NCBI GenBank assembly: GCA_965153455.1
Contig: OZ234504.1
Span: 620,001 to 684,000, forward strand
Length of the DNA stretch: 64,000 nt
Direction: 5' to 3'
Source: Sphagnum compactum
Lineage: Eukaryota > Bryophyta > Sphagnopsida > Sphagnales
Part shown: piece after piece, positions 37,395-54,378 of the stretch
Position numbering within the stretch: the first letter of the stretch is position 1
How the letters are laid out: each line of letters starts with the position of its first letter
Translations under genes and position numbers: made by a program
Notes under the pieces: model-generated
The model's database searches: none
What the model saw: only the letters and a program-made list of their open reading frames with translations
What the model was told of the DNA's origin: nothing

Positions 37395-37455
37395 TTGAAA
37401 TTGCTGAACCTCTCTAAGAATGGGAACAAAAGAAGAGGGGGAACGTGCGGATGCT

Positions 37456-37461
37456 CACGTG
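37456..37461. promoter_or_regulatory. G-box (CACGTG) upstream of the UMP-CMP kinase gene
   Basis: A palindromic CACGTG lies about 470 bp before the proposed ATG at 37931, in a locally GC-rich stretch. This is the common plant bZIP/bHLH site. A single hexamer is weak evidence of function. Confidence 0.35.
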
Positions 37462-37846
37462 TTCCAATTGTATCTTGTTCCCAAGTTCCCATGCTCCCTG
37501 CAAATGGAAGCAAAGAATCCTCTTCTCCCCATCTGCAAGCATTTCCCCCCTTTGTTGTTGTTGGTGGGACATGGTCGCTCCGCTCTTACGCTGCTGCTGC
37601 CATTCTCTTCCGCTGCCTCCAATGCCAACAGCTGCTGCTGCTGCAAGCAGTCTGGAAGCAAGGAGAAGAGAGTTTATGCCCGCTGTGCTGCTGCTTCTGC
37701 TCCTCCTGTTGCTTCTATTTTGTGAAACAAGAATCAAGTCTACTCCTGATCTCGGGAGTTTGAGGCAAGTTGTTCAGCAGTTCGCGCATTTTTGAAGAGG
37801 CAGGAAAGCAAGGAAGCAAGGAGGAAGGGGAATTTGGATCATCAGC

Positions 37847-37875
37847 CAAGCAAGCAAGCAAGCAAGCAAGCAAGA
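37847..37875. repeat. (AAGC)n microsatellite in the kinase leader
   Basis: About seven AAGC/CAAG units lie just upstream of a GA-rich run (about 37914-37930) that abuts the proposed start codon. This is a common leader composition in plants. Confidence 0.8.
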
Positions 37876-37930
37876 AGAAATAGTGATTGAAAATTTTCCA
37901 GTTTGCTGAGGGCGAGAGAGAGAGAGAAGA

Positions 37931-42111
<4,181 letters not shown>

Positions 42112-45100
42112 AGAGTATTCTGGGGGTGTACTGGAAAATCTACCATGCAGAGAAGAATTGGAATGCAATATTGTTGTCCAGCAGAATGCTTCAGGCAGCC
42201 TAAAGATTGCTACATACAGGTCTCTGTGCACAGGAGATTTCATTGAAAGTGGATGATGTATCCCATGTGCTGCAGAAGGACTCAACTGTGGAATTGGTCC
42301 AGGGAGTCACCCACAAATCAGATGGCCCTGCCACACTTCATTAACCAAGTTTCAGTTGTTGAAGGCTAAGGTATGTTCATAGGAGCTTGCTTGCTTTCTC
42401 TGTCTTCTCTACCGCACACAAGTTCTGAAGTAACATTGTAAATAAATGTTATCTTCTGTTCTGTCACCAGGGGATACCTCTTTTTAGGCTTCAGAATTGC
42501 TAGTATCAGTAGACAATTTTCTCCAATTTTTAATGCATTTTGGATGGCCACAATTCCATGAGCTTGGGAGTCTTGGAAACAGAAACAGAAATATGAAGCA
42601 CACTTGCATCATTTGTCTGAATGTTGAGACACATCTCACTTCTAAGCATAAAGGTCTGTGGGGTATTTGCAGGCCTTTTGGTTGAACTGGGGATGGATAT
42701 GATTTGTCTGATTTTTGGCAAGTTGATTCCTTCAACTCAATGACTTGTTGCTACGCACCAATAAAGATATGAGTACTCAAGATTTGCCTGGCCAGGCTAT
42801 CATCTTGGCCTTGAAACAGTTATGCTCTCCATTAGGTTGGATGTAATGGCAACACAGGAATCACCCTTGTAAAAGAAGATGGAATAAAGAGAGAATTCGT
42901 AAATGACATACATTCTGTGTACTGCTGGATCCTGCACCCTTAACGTTCTGAAAGATGGAAATGTATGAAAGACTAATGCATTAGAAAGCATCAGAATCCA
43001 AGTACAATTGCAAATATACACTATTTTGGTGATCTTCTGCTGGAAGCTAATTCTGGCAATCCCTATTAGCATCATTTTTCTACAGCTCAAGCACTGAAGC
43101 CAAATGCCTTGTGAGGTTTCATGATCATTTTCTGAGCGACTGAAAGTTGAAAGCCCCTAAGCATATTCCATTTATAACCCACTAGGCCTAACCATACACG
43201 GAAACATAAGAAAAATAAAATAGTTGATCGTTGTTAGTAGTGCAAAATTAACATGGAGCCCAAGTTACATAAGATGAAGGTCAATATGGTAAGGTCATGC
43301 TAGGTTAATTTAGAGTTTTTCCCCTAATCTAATTTGTAGTTCAAAATTTTAATACATTATTTATCCTTCAGTTGTAAAGAAAACATAAGCAAAACTTAGA
43401 CTATGTAGTACAATTTAGTGAAAACAAAACATGAAGTTCTTAGACTAATTCCAAAACTCAAAATAAAACAAACTTGGTTATGTCCAAAAATTTGTTGCAA
43501 AAATGTTTCTATGAATAATCCTATTCAAAATTCAAAATTATAATTAGTATAGCCAATAAAAGTCCTAATCTATACATGTCATAATATGCAAACAAGTAAT
43601 ATAAACTTACTAAATAATTAATCTACTACTATATATTCAAGAACATTTTATGTTTATGGACTCCTTAAACATAAATTTCTAAATTAACATGTAAAACATC
43701 ATCTTTTGAATTATTATACTTCTATTTTATTAGAATTATTTTTTATAAACATTCAATTGTAAAAAGCATTGTATGGGGTATGCTCATTAAAGATCCACAT
43801 TTTCAAAAGAAAAATTAACATTTTGATTTTGCAAAAGTGGCAAATGATGGCTAAAAACATATAATTTACAACTAAACTTTTGTAAACTATTCTCATAAAT
43901 CTTTTGCAAAATATTTTGTAACAATTGTCATCCAATTGTAATATATATATATATATATATATGGGCTAGGCACGATAAAAAAAAATCACTTCTTTGTTTT
44001 CAATTTTTTTTCAAAAAATAAAAGTTGTTCATTGAAAAGAAAAATTCACAAAATTATGTGAAATATATTTGTAAGAGTTTGCAAAATTGATTGTCTTGGA
44101 AAAAGGGTTGGTCTATGATGTGAATACGATACTTCTAAAATTTTCAATATATATTGAAAGCCAACATTAATGATCTTTATGTGCTTGTCATTCAAATTGT
44201 TCTTTTTCTTATGGTAGTTGAATAGCAATTTTATTGTTGTTAAAAATTTGGTACTTATTAAGTTATCAATATCAAACTAATACTAATATGTTATTAGTTT
44301 ACTATGTTAATTTTTTGGTATCAACTATACTAGTTACTTATACTTGTGTTGATTCTTGAATATATAGTTGATAATTGTTGGTTATACTACAACATATTAA
44401 ATGCACTAGTTTTTTTTAATTTTCGTATTTAAAAATTTTCCTTATTTTTTGTATTACAAAAGAATGGAAATTCTAAAAAGATAAATCCAAAGTGATAACT
44501 TACTTAGTTGAAATCGCAATCTTCAAGGTAAGTTATTAAAATTTCAAAAAATCAATACTTATCACTATGAATTTAACTAGTTATAAAAAACCAATAATTA
44601 ACAATTCACTTTTGAATAACCATATTGATAACTTCTGTCAATAATTGATGAGATCAACAATTAAGGGTTAAACATTTTAGGATAAAAAGTTGAAAGTTCA
44701 TGGTTTTCAAGGGTTAAAGGTCATATTTTTTTTTAATGTAGGGATAAAAACCCATCCTCGAAAATACACTTGAATTCCTCTTGCATCCCCAAGACCACCC
44801 ACTAAAAGAAAAAACCAAAACCAGTGTACCTCAAGGCGAATTCCAGCAAAAGATTAGAGATCCAAAATTTTAAACAAATTTTGAATGCCAAAAAAACTTT
44901 GCACATTTCCTTATAATGACAAGAGTTAAAGCAACATGCTATAAATTATTGCCATAAAGAGATTCATGTCTAAAACACACACATAGAGAAAAAACACTAA
45001 TAAGAGTCATTAAGAAGCACAACAACAACACAAAGTTGTGAAAGAATCCAAGCTAATGAATGCATTTAAGTCTACTTTTTCCAACATAAAAAACAATTCA

Positions 45101-46261
45101 ACCTTGCAGCGTGGCTTTTTCATTTCCCAGTTAAAAGAAAAGAAAAAATTGCTTATAGGTGTTTTTGAGCTCCTTGAAGGATCCTCTTCTGCATTTAAAT
45201 CTCCTAGAACATGGTAGTAAAATGATGATGACAATGATAATTACAAAGATGGCCAAACATTTTTTCGTTGCAACAAAAATGCCAAAAAATGTTTTCATGG
45301 TTCTGCAAAAAAAAGGATTCTTAGTTCCATAACTTTCTTACAAACTACAAGCAATATAAAATTTTAAAATGAAAGTAAGTTGACTATTTTTTGCTCCATT
45401 TCTTGCAAACAATGATCATGGCTAGATGTGGTGGAGAGCACAACAAACATTCTTCCTTGTTTTCCTTCTTCCTTGTTTTGTTTCTTGCATTTTTCTTCCC
45501 CTTGCAACATCTTTTTAGATGCCATTTTGATGCACTTTTTGTGGATGGATTTTCATCTCTATTTCATTTTGATGTCAACATGGATGTGGCATTAATGTGC
45601 ACCATGGACATGGAGCAAAGTCTGGTGGCTATTACCCTCAGCTTGCTCGACATAAGTTGCGGCCTATGCTTACTAGGTAGTAGTTAGGCCAACAACATAA
45701 TGAAATTTTATTTTTTTTATCTTTACAAAATTTCAAAATTTTAACAAAATAATTTTTAAAATAATAATTTAGCATTTCATTACCCATCCACTTAAAATTG
45801 CCCCCCTATTTTATTCTCTTTTTAAAAATAATATCTTTTTCAATTTTTATGTTTTTATTTTTTGTTGTTTTGTTTTCAGCTTTTAAAAATATAAAATTAT
45901 TTCAAAATTAACTTTTCATGGGGGCATATACAATTTTATCAAATATAAGTATTTTTGTCAAAATTGCCAAACAACAAGAAATATTTGAAATATTTGGAAA
46001 ATATTATAAATATAATTGATATATATTTTTGAAGTCATTTAATTATTTTAAGGCCAATTATTTTCCAGAAACATGCATTACAATGAAAAATATAAACTCA
46101 AATCATTAATGAGGCAATGCGATTCAAGGCTAATATGATAGACATGTCATTAATGTTTTTAAAAATATAAATAATGCAATGAATTAGAAGAGGAATATAA
46201 AATATTGTTATCATTAAATTATGTAGAAACAAAAAAATAAAAACACATTTGTTATCTTACA
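42112..46261. other. 3' flank of the kinase gene, then AT-rich intergenic
   Basis: About 42112-42780 is probably the kinase 3' UTR, with AATAAA-type signals near 42441 and 42763. The rest is AT-rich with an (AT)n run at 43940-43962. No exon, RNA gene or mobile-element ends could be supported. Confidence 0.5.
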
Positions 46262-47190
46262 AGACCTAATATAAACAAATCAAATGAATGTGGTAAAGGA
46301 GGAAAAAACAATGCATGTGTCATCAAATTATTCCAAAGAGAGTTGCAAGCTCTTTAAAGCCAAACGATACACAGAGAAATTGATCATCAATGATGATCGA
46401 GTTTTTTAAGGCCACATGATTCATAAACAACAATTAATTCAAATTATAATTAATAAAATCCAAATTCAGGCCAACCAAATGTCATGTTATTGCCTTATGT
46501 TTAAAATAAAATATATTAAAAACAAAATGAAATGTAAATGGGGAAGGAGGAAAAGAAAATGTAAGAACTGTCAAATTTTCTAAGCAAAGAGAGTTACAAA
46601 CTTTTTAAAGCCAAATGGCTTGCAAAGAATTTGATCATCAATGGTGATCGAGTTTTTTAAGGCCACATAGTTCATAAAGGATGATTAACTTAAATTATAA
46701 TTAAAGAAATCCAAATTCAAACCAACCAATGTTATGTTATTGTTTTATGTTTAGAATAAAGTATATTACAAAACACAATGAAATGCAAGCGGGGAAGGAG
46801 GGAAATAAAATGTAAGAATCATCAATTTTTTTGGGCAAAAAGAGTTGCAAGCTTTTTAAGGCCAAACGGCTCATAAAGAACTTGATCATCAATTGTGATC
46901 GAATTCTTTAAGGCCACACGATTCATAGATAGTAATTAATTCAAATTACAACTTAAAAAATCCAAATTTAGGCCAACCAAATGTCATGTTATTGTCTTAT
47001 GTTTAGAATAAAATACATTAAAAACACAATGAAATGCAAACAAGGAAGGAGGGAAAGAAAATGCAATAATCATCAAATTTATTAGGTAAAGAGAATTGTA
47101 AGTTCTTTAAGGCCAAACAACTTGTAAAGAACTTGATCATCAATGGTGATCAAGTTTTTTAAGGCCACATGGCTCATAAAGAACAATTAA
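46262..47190. repeat. 251-bp tandem array (about 3.7 units)
   Basis: The landmark TGATCATCAAT recurs at 46381, 46632, 46883 and 47134, exactly 251 bp apart. Each unit contains AGAGTTGCAAGCT..TTTAAGGCCAAA, the palindromic core TGATCATCAATGGTGATCGAG, a second TTTTTAAGGCCACA half, CCAACCAAATGTCATGTTATTG and GGGGAAGGAGG. Units differ by scattered substitutions. It looks like a short satellite or the internal repeats of an unrecognised element. Confidence 0.92.
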
Positions 47191-48299
47191 ATCAATCAAT
47201 GTTGTAAACCATGTGAATCATTTTTGTTTTTAAAACACATTCAAAACACATTTACAACAAATAGGTTCAATAAACAATAAGAAAACATAAACATTTGGAG
47301 CTAGATGGGACTAGAGAGGAGCTCAAATGATGCCTAAACACAAAAGCTACCATTTAGGACATGCACACTTTGCACTTTAGTAACCTCATACCTACAAGGA
47401 TATAGAATAACCCCCACAAAAGTGCAATAGACTTAAGTTTCATTTATTTTATGGCTATATCCTTGTAACAAATTATAACACAAAATAGTTACATAATTTT
47501 ATTTTTAATATATCATGGGAACATGTGAATTAATTTGAAATTAATCCAACGAGTAAAAAATTAACAAAAACACTCATCAAACATTGTAACGTTTGTTTTT
47601 AAGTAGTAAAAGGACTTGTAAATGGATTTGATGTTTTTTGAAAATGACATTTTTTGTCAAAATTTTGACATAAACCTTTATAAAATAATATGAAAAAAAA
47701 TCTAAAGATTTTTTCGAAATTTTTTCCAAGAATATTCGAAAAATATTCTAAGAAACTTTCCCAAAAAACAATCACAAAAACAATCAAAAAATAAGTGGGT
47801 GTGGCTCATGTTATCCCATTTACACTTTGTAATACATGTGATAACATATTAAATTTTCTTAAGGAGTCCCATTGTTTATTGCTACTATCCTTAGCTCATG
47901 AAAACATGCCTAATTACATTTTAACTAAAATAGAAATAGAGACCGATTAAGGTGTAGTTTTCCATTTAAAACCATTTTTCCATACCCCACCTATGTATTG
48001 TTTACTAATTGCTGCAATAGGCATAATGTCAATTATAATAGATACATTTAAAAAATTGGTTTACACCATAATAAAAAAAGAAAGTTTCTAGAGGAGGGAG
48101 ATTGCAATTGGTCATTGAAAGGATGAATAGACAACAAAGCTCTTTGAGGCCGATGAAAAACAACACACTACCATTGTGGGGCCAATGCATTTGAAAGGTT
48201 TTAAAAAAGAGTCTATCACGTGCACCCAAAAGGGAGGGTCATAAACACAAGAAATTTTGAAGCTGAACTAGAATGCATTCTTCAACCTGAGTTGAAAGT
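47191..48299. other. Intergenic, nothing recognised
   Basis: AT-rich sequence with no supportable exon, repeat ends or RNA gene. Confidence 0.5.
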
Positions 48300-49320
48300 G
48301 CACACATTTCTTCTTTTGTAAAGCCACTACACACATTTCCTTCTTGTAGTATGCTAGCAGTCCATCATTGATGCTCGTCATGCCTAGGTTGTCCTGTAAC
48401 CAAACAAGGGGTGACCGCGCAAATTCGTCCTGTAACTGTGCATTTTGTGTGAATTCCAGAGTTACTGATCAAGAGCTAATCCAACCGCCTCATTAATGAG
48501 GGCGGCGGATCTTATCTTCTTTAGAGGAGGGGTTTGCTCTAATTATGCATGGGATGCATGGGGAAGTAGCTAGCTGGCTGTTTGGGATGCGATGGCAGGG
48601 AGATGACGGCGGGATTGATGGAGTGGAGGCGGCGTTGCATTGATGAGTGTTGGAGGAGAATGTGGCGGCAAGGAGATCTGAAACAAGACAGGCTTGTAGA
48701 GGACGCGAGAACAGAAAGCAAAGAAAAGGAGGAAAGGAGGGAGTCAGGGAAAAAAGAATAGAGCTGAGGAGGTCTTGGTAGTGTAGGAGGGACGTGGATT
48801 TTCTAGTTCTGTGTCTTCTTTTTGGTCGTTGAGAGCTTGGCAGATCATTGAGTTAGTCCGCTGCGCCAGTGTCTAGCCAAGTGGGAACTACTCGATTCCT
48901 GGTGATCATAAGGACAGAGGAAACTTGTGCTATCGGAGGTCTGTAAAATCATGAACTATGAACTTCTGATCTGTGGAATGCAGTTTTGCTAATCCAAGTG
49001 TGTAGTGGCTGTGTTTGTGGAAGTCCTGTAGAGAAATCTTGCATCGATGTTGTGAGCTCTTCATTTTGGAGTTAGGCAAAGCTGGCAGACATTGGATTCC
49101 GATGTAGATCGGAGTCGTCGGTCAAGTCGTGTATTTCGTCAGGCGATCAGCCAGTCTCAGTAATCGACTGATCAGACCAGTGTAGAGGGGTCTGGGTGTT
49201 GTTTTGGTCTCTCTCTCTTTTTTGGTGACAGTCCACCCATTGCACTGTGCTTCAACACCAACCATGGCTTCCACTGCTATTACCCATATACTTGGTGTTA
49301 ACAATGATAAATGAATAAAC
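48300..49320. other. GC-richer island without an identified gene
   Basis: About 1 kb is clearly less AT-rich than its surroundings. It has a purine-rich, GA/GGA-biased centre and several short plus-strand frames, the longest about 52 codons from an ATG near 48603 (MTAGLMEWRRRC...). The composition resembles a promoter, leader and first exon, or a non-coding RNA. No product can be named. Confidence 0.4.
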
Positions 49321-49575
49321 TAGTTGTTTTCCCTTCGAACCCCAAAACAATTTCCATTCGATAACCATCTTCATTTGGAAATTTGCATATGTATGCATTA
49401 TAACTAAGATCTAACAATGGGAATAATCTCAACATTGACTGAAACAAATCGACCTCCAGTTCTATGCACACATGGAATGCAAATGTGTTGGCAAGATTAT
49501 CTCATACAAATGTCAACCAACCCACCTTCAAAGTAGATTGGATAATGAAATGCATCCTTCATACCCCATACTCAT

Positions 49576-49680
49576 TCCTACAACAGAGTCTATGATTTGG
49601 GTTTAAGGTTTCCTACAACACAGTCTATGATTTGGGTTTAAGGTTTCCTACAACACAGTCTATGATTTGGGTTTAAGGTT
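49576..49680. repeat. 35-bp tandem repeat, three units
   Basis: TCCTACAACACAGTCTATGA plus TTTGGGTTTAAGGTT repeats at 49576, 49611 and 49646 with almost no change. A partial fourth unit occurs at about 49720, where it runs into telomere-like sequence. Confidence 0.93.
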
Positions 49681-49732
49681 TTCTGCTTGTTCTCCTTCCA
49701 CTACCTACAAAGATTAAGAAAGTCTATGATTT

Positions 49733-49749
49733 GGGTTTAGGGTTTAGGG
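49733..49749 (+). repeat. Short telomere-like motif
   Basis: GGGTTTAGGGTTTAGGG contains two and a half plant telomere units. It is too short to call an interstitial telomere, but it ends the 35-bp repeat that carries the related TTTGGGTTTAAGG. Confidence 0.6.
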
Positions 49750-50671
49750 TCAATCACTTGCACCCTACTTTGTTATATGTACCATGTGTAATTAACCATG
49801 ATATGGGGTATTTTTGACCTCACATTTTAGGGATTCCTTTTTGCAATATTTAAAAAAAACCATAATCTATAATTTTCCTTATTTTTCTTTTTGTTGAAAG
49901 GAAGGACAATGTTTCCTTTTTCAAATTTGTGATGTTGCTACATTGGCAAACATTGACAAGGACATTAGCCACATTTGGCAATAGGCCAACTACGAACATG
50001 GAAATATTAATTTTTAAATTTTATATGATGGCTGCTTGCTTGAACATGTGGAGAAATAGGGCACATGTTTTGGATTTTTTTTCAATTTTGGTGATTTTCT
50101 GAAAGGAATATTTCACAAAATATTTTTGAAATGAATATTTACATATTATATATTTTTTGAAATTAAATTTCACAAATTTCAATTCCAAATTTTTTTTTTT
50201 TTTGGGATGACCAAAAAATTTACATTTCAAAGTTGTGAAAATAAATAAATTATGACAATTATGGGGGTTTTAGAATGAAAAGTTTAATATTATTGATTGA
50301 AATGAAATGGGGATTCAATAAGATAAAAAAAGGTGTCTATATCGTGTACCTATTATAAAAATAATAAAGCATTAGTAGTAGTTGAAATTAGAACAAACAA
50401 AAATAAATTTGAATGTGTGCCTAGAAATATTATCTAACAATGCTACCAACACTACAAATAATAACAAAAAAATTTCATTTATTTGTATTATATCTAAGGT
50501 TGAGTTCTTGTTTCTCTTTCTCTTTTCCATAGTTCAGGATTGATCATCATCAGGTTGCAAATTTTATGTTGATTGTCCACATTGTTGTTTCTACGATCTT
50601 TGTCACCAACTTAATTACTTTCAATGAAAGAATTGAGGAGCTCATACATGAAAGACTTTCTGTAATTTATT

Positions 50672-50776
50672 GTATGCTCATCCCTAGACATTTCTAGAAA
50701 CTTTTTTTGTCATATGGTCATCCCTAGACATTTCTAGAAACAATTATTGTCGTATGGTCATCCCTAGACATTTTTC
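50672..50776. repeat. 40-bp tandem repeat, about 2.6 units
   Basis: TCATCCCTAGACATTTCTAG begins at 50678, 50718 and 50758, exactly 40 bp apart. The spacer drifts slightly between units. Confidence 0.88.
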
Positions 50777-51167
50777 AAATGTAATTACCTCTCCTTTTTT
50801 AATAACCACTTCCTTTCCTAATAACCACCAATAACTATCTCATTCCTAAATCTTGATAATAAATACCTTGCTAGACTTTCCCGTACCCACCAACATGGAA
50901 ACGAAAAAAACAAATTAAGATGTGTTTTTTCATTGTCTATGGTAGTTCTATTTATGAAAAATAAACTAAATTTGAAATTAACATAAACGATGATGAACTA
51001 TTCCTGTTATCTCTTTTCCAAGTTAAAATGCAACACATTTGGAATATGTATCTAGCTATAAAAGCATAAAAATCTGAGTGAGAATTCACCTAGCCAAGTA
51101 AGTAGAATTGTCCAACAGAAAAGTCCAATAGCCCAATAGTTGGTGCTTGTTGGTTTTGTTCCATCTC

Positions 51168-53257
51168 TCACTTCTGTTTGGGTTGAGTTTCTCCTTCAAA
51201 ATAAACTGAATTTGAACTGCACTTTGATTTTTCTGGCAAATATTTTGATTTTGTTCTTGTCCCAATATGCCACATTAATGCATTGAACGGGTGCCACATT
51301 GTGGACTGGAGGATTGGCACATGCAAAGATAATCCACACAGCTTTTGATGGCAGTTAATTGAAGAATCATCTATTGATCTCCATCTTTCTTCCCAATTGA
51401 TTTTCAAAGGACTGCACAGTTGCTGACACTTACATTTGCACCAATAGTTGAAGCTAAAGGTGAATTCAGGAGGTAATCCAATTTGTGGTTCACAAAAATT
51501 GCAACAAGCTTTGTTAGTGTTGCCGATGTCTAGCTGTGAAATGTCCCAAAACAAGAGTTTCTTGCTTTGAAAACGTTCTTGAGATTCAGAAGAGGGATAT
51601 TGTTTGCATGTGTGAAGTTTGGAGCCTTGTTACCCCATTCTCATGAGTCACATTTCTCGCCTGAAACTTTGGGGCCTTGTAAATCCCATGAAATTGAAGC
51701 TACTTTGACATATGACAACATTTTCTTATAATTCTCATCAAATCATATGATCATGATTTGGACATAATTTGATCTCAAAATTGTGCTGTGAGTGGTCAAG
51801 AATCCTCTTCCTGACTTTTCAAACATTCATAACTATTGAAGTACAACAATGAATGTTGTATTTGATGCTCGAGATAATACTAAACAACCTTAGATGAGGA
51901 TGCCAAACCTTCTACATAGACACGTTGCATAGCCCCATCTGAAGAGGAACAATCAGCAGACACAACACTCTTCCACCTGGCTAGATAATCTGAATTCGAA
52001 GCTCAAATTTGGCATGGCAAAGAATCGACATCTAGTGCCTCTGAAATGATTTACAGTTCTTTGTAAATGTCCTGTCCAAATTGTGCACAATCAAAAGAAA
52101 TTGCGAAGGATTACAAAACTCTCCTTCATCATGAGGAAGAGAGTTTCATGATCACTGTTTATAATGAGTGTGCTTCTACATATAGATTGATGACATGTTA
52201 GAGTGTTCAAGCAACGGATTCTAGCACATCCATTTCATAATACAGATTTTGAAATATGACCCTTTCCTCAAGATTGAAGAAAGCGAGTGCAACCAAGTGT
52301 TTATACACACCCAATACATTCCACACTTATCTCTTCTTCATCAAGAGTTTGTTCATGCAATTACCACACAAAACACCATACTTTTCATGCTTTTTTTTGT
52401 GCATCAAAATGTAGAATGTAGGCTTTTGTATCCAACAATACACATTACATCCTTTTGACACAAGAACACATACACTTGGAAAGAGCAGCCAAGTAGAGAG
52501 GGCCTGCAGGAAGAAAGAAAAAGAAGAAAAACCATGACAGGAATTTTTGATGCAGTATCCCTTTCATGTTCATTGAATGTGCTCTTATCTCAAAGTCACA
52601 CTTGACAGCCTCACCTGCAAAGAAGCACATCCATCCCCAGTCTCAGTTTCTTGGCTAGACCAGCCACAGACCTTACCTAGATTGTGTAATAAGACAGGAC
52701 AAACATACTCGCAAAACTGTAGAAAGGTAAGAGAAGATCTGACATGATCCTCATGGAAAAGAATGCTGGGATCACTGAAGGAGCTGAAGATAAGCTCCAA
52801 ATCCCATTTCAGAAGCTGATGGATTAGTTGATGTGCCTGTTACTAGCACTTGATCAAAACTTCTGGCATTTACTAACATGGAAACACATGAAGCGCCATC
52901 AACAGGCCCCTGAATCCTCTGGTCAATGTGGTGTACTTCCAAGACCATATGGTTGTAGAGCGCAGCAAAGTTGTGTGTGGTTAGGTAAATAAAGCCTATC
53001 TAAAGCTTGTTTGTAGATGGCACTTGTTTCCAAAGCCTGGTGAACCTGTTGACATACATAGTGCTTCAAAACACTAAGAAATTCTGGATTGATTTAGAAT
53101 AGACAAAACAGTTCTGGACATCAAAAGACAACAAACTTAATTCTATAGCTGAATTCAAATGCAAAGGAACGTGCAAGCTCTGAACAGATCTGGGAAGCTG
53201 CCATTGCATAGCTTTGCTCTTCATGGATATACCCAATTGAAAAAACACCTTCTCCAT
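51168..53257 (-). CDS. Possible unidentified minus-strand multi-exon gene (fragments)
   Basis: On the minus strand several open blocks with reasonable splice signals follow each other. One is at 53257-53066 (KAMQWQLPRSVQSLHVPLH). A second is about 52990-52775 (FAALYNHMVLEVHHIDQ... FDQVLVTGTSTNPSASEMGFGAYLQ). A third is about 52715-52560 (FCEYVCPVLLHNLG, then EAVKCDFEIRAHSMNMKG). The last is 51554-51168 (CNFCEPQIGLPPEFTFSF, YWCKCKCQQLC, ending at a stop). The blocks look like ordinary protein with a Cys-rich C-terminal part (CxxC and CKCKC). I could not recognise the family or join the exons with confidence, so neither start codon nor boundaries are firm. Confidence 0.35.
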
Positions 53258-54347
53258 AATATGTTGTTTGCGGAGTCTCCCCCAACATCCTAAGACTTCA
53301 AGGTGGTTTGCACAGCTTCACATCTAACTTTTGTTACAAGATATCAAAGGCACTAGAAAGACATATGTTAGTGAGAAAACAGGAAAAGAGGGTTGTGGTA
53401 ATTTAGCAGAGGACTTTCCTTGAACAAAGTTCAATAAAAGAATTCATCAAACCTTCTGGTCATGATCCATTTTCTTCCTAACGTCTATTCTCGAGGGTCT
53501 TGAGGTTTCTTTAGCCTTTCTGATGGCTCTAATTTCCCTATGGCTGGCTCAAGGTTCTTTTGTTCCTGTGATGCTCCTCCGAGCTCAAAAGTGAGTGAAA
53601 CCATTATCAAGCTGCTCCACTATCTGCACTCTAGTATACATGAAGAATAGGTATCAGATGGTAGCTGAGTCTAGCCCAGCATTTCCCACACCCATGGGCT
53701 TTACCCATGGTAAAGCACTAGGCAAGGCTTATTAGGAACACAACAACCTTAGAGAAATTCTGTAGTGTATTTGGATGGCACCTTACCAAGCGAAATTCCC
53801 CACTTCAGCCTGGAGTGGGAGATTTCATGTAAGATCCCCCCATGGCTCCTCTGAAAGCTCATGTAAGGCTCCTCAGTTGTTAACCCGGGGAAAGGCATTG
53901 CAGCCAAGGCATGATACCATGGTCCTCGGGTTTCACACTTGGATCCTGGTGTGTGTGTAAATGCCATGACAGAAGTGCCTTCCCCTATACTAAAACATAA
54001 GTAGATCAGGAGTTGTCGGAGGGGAGTGTTCTTAAGCCTACTCCTTAAGAGTGCAAGAGATCTTACACCTATAAGTAGGCATAATTTCCCTCTCATTCTT
54101 AAGGTACAAGTAAGATCCCTCTTCTTTTGTAGGAGGGATATTCCTGGATATAGGTGTCCTTCAGTATACTAAGAAATTTCTCCAAGTGCTTTATGATAAA
54201 AGAATACGTACATACAGATGGCAACAAGTTAGCGGCTTTGCTCATAATAAGTCATGGGCTTCTACACTTTGTTGAGAAAAAATAATGTATTTATTCGGAA
54301 AAAGTCATGTGTTGTTCCATTTTGCATTGATATAATATTTAAGCAGA

Positions 54348-54378
<31 letters not shown>

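Noticed and set aside
37395-37795. Overlapping Ala/Leu/Ser-rich frames before the UMP-CMP kinase gene
   Set aside because: They rest on CTG-type triplet runs in a GC-rich flank and exist in several frames on both strands. No splice or homology support was seen.
46262-47190. Regular repeats that might suggest a CRISPR-like array
   Set aside because: The whole 251-bp unit is repeated, with no unique spacers, and the setting is a plant nuclear genome.
53749-54096. 115-codon minus-strand frame
   Set aside because: No recognisable domain, no splice context, and the low-information Arg/Ser/Leu composition suggests chance.
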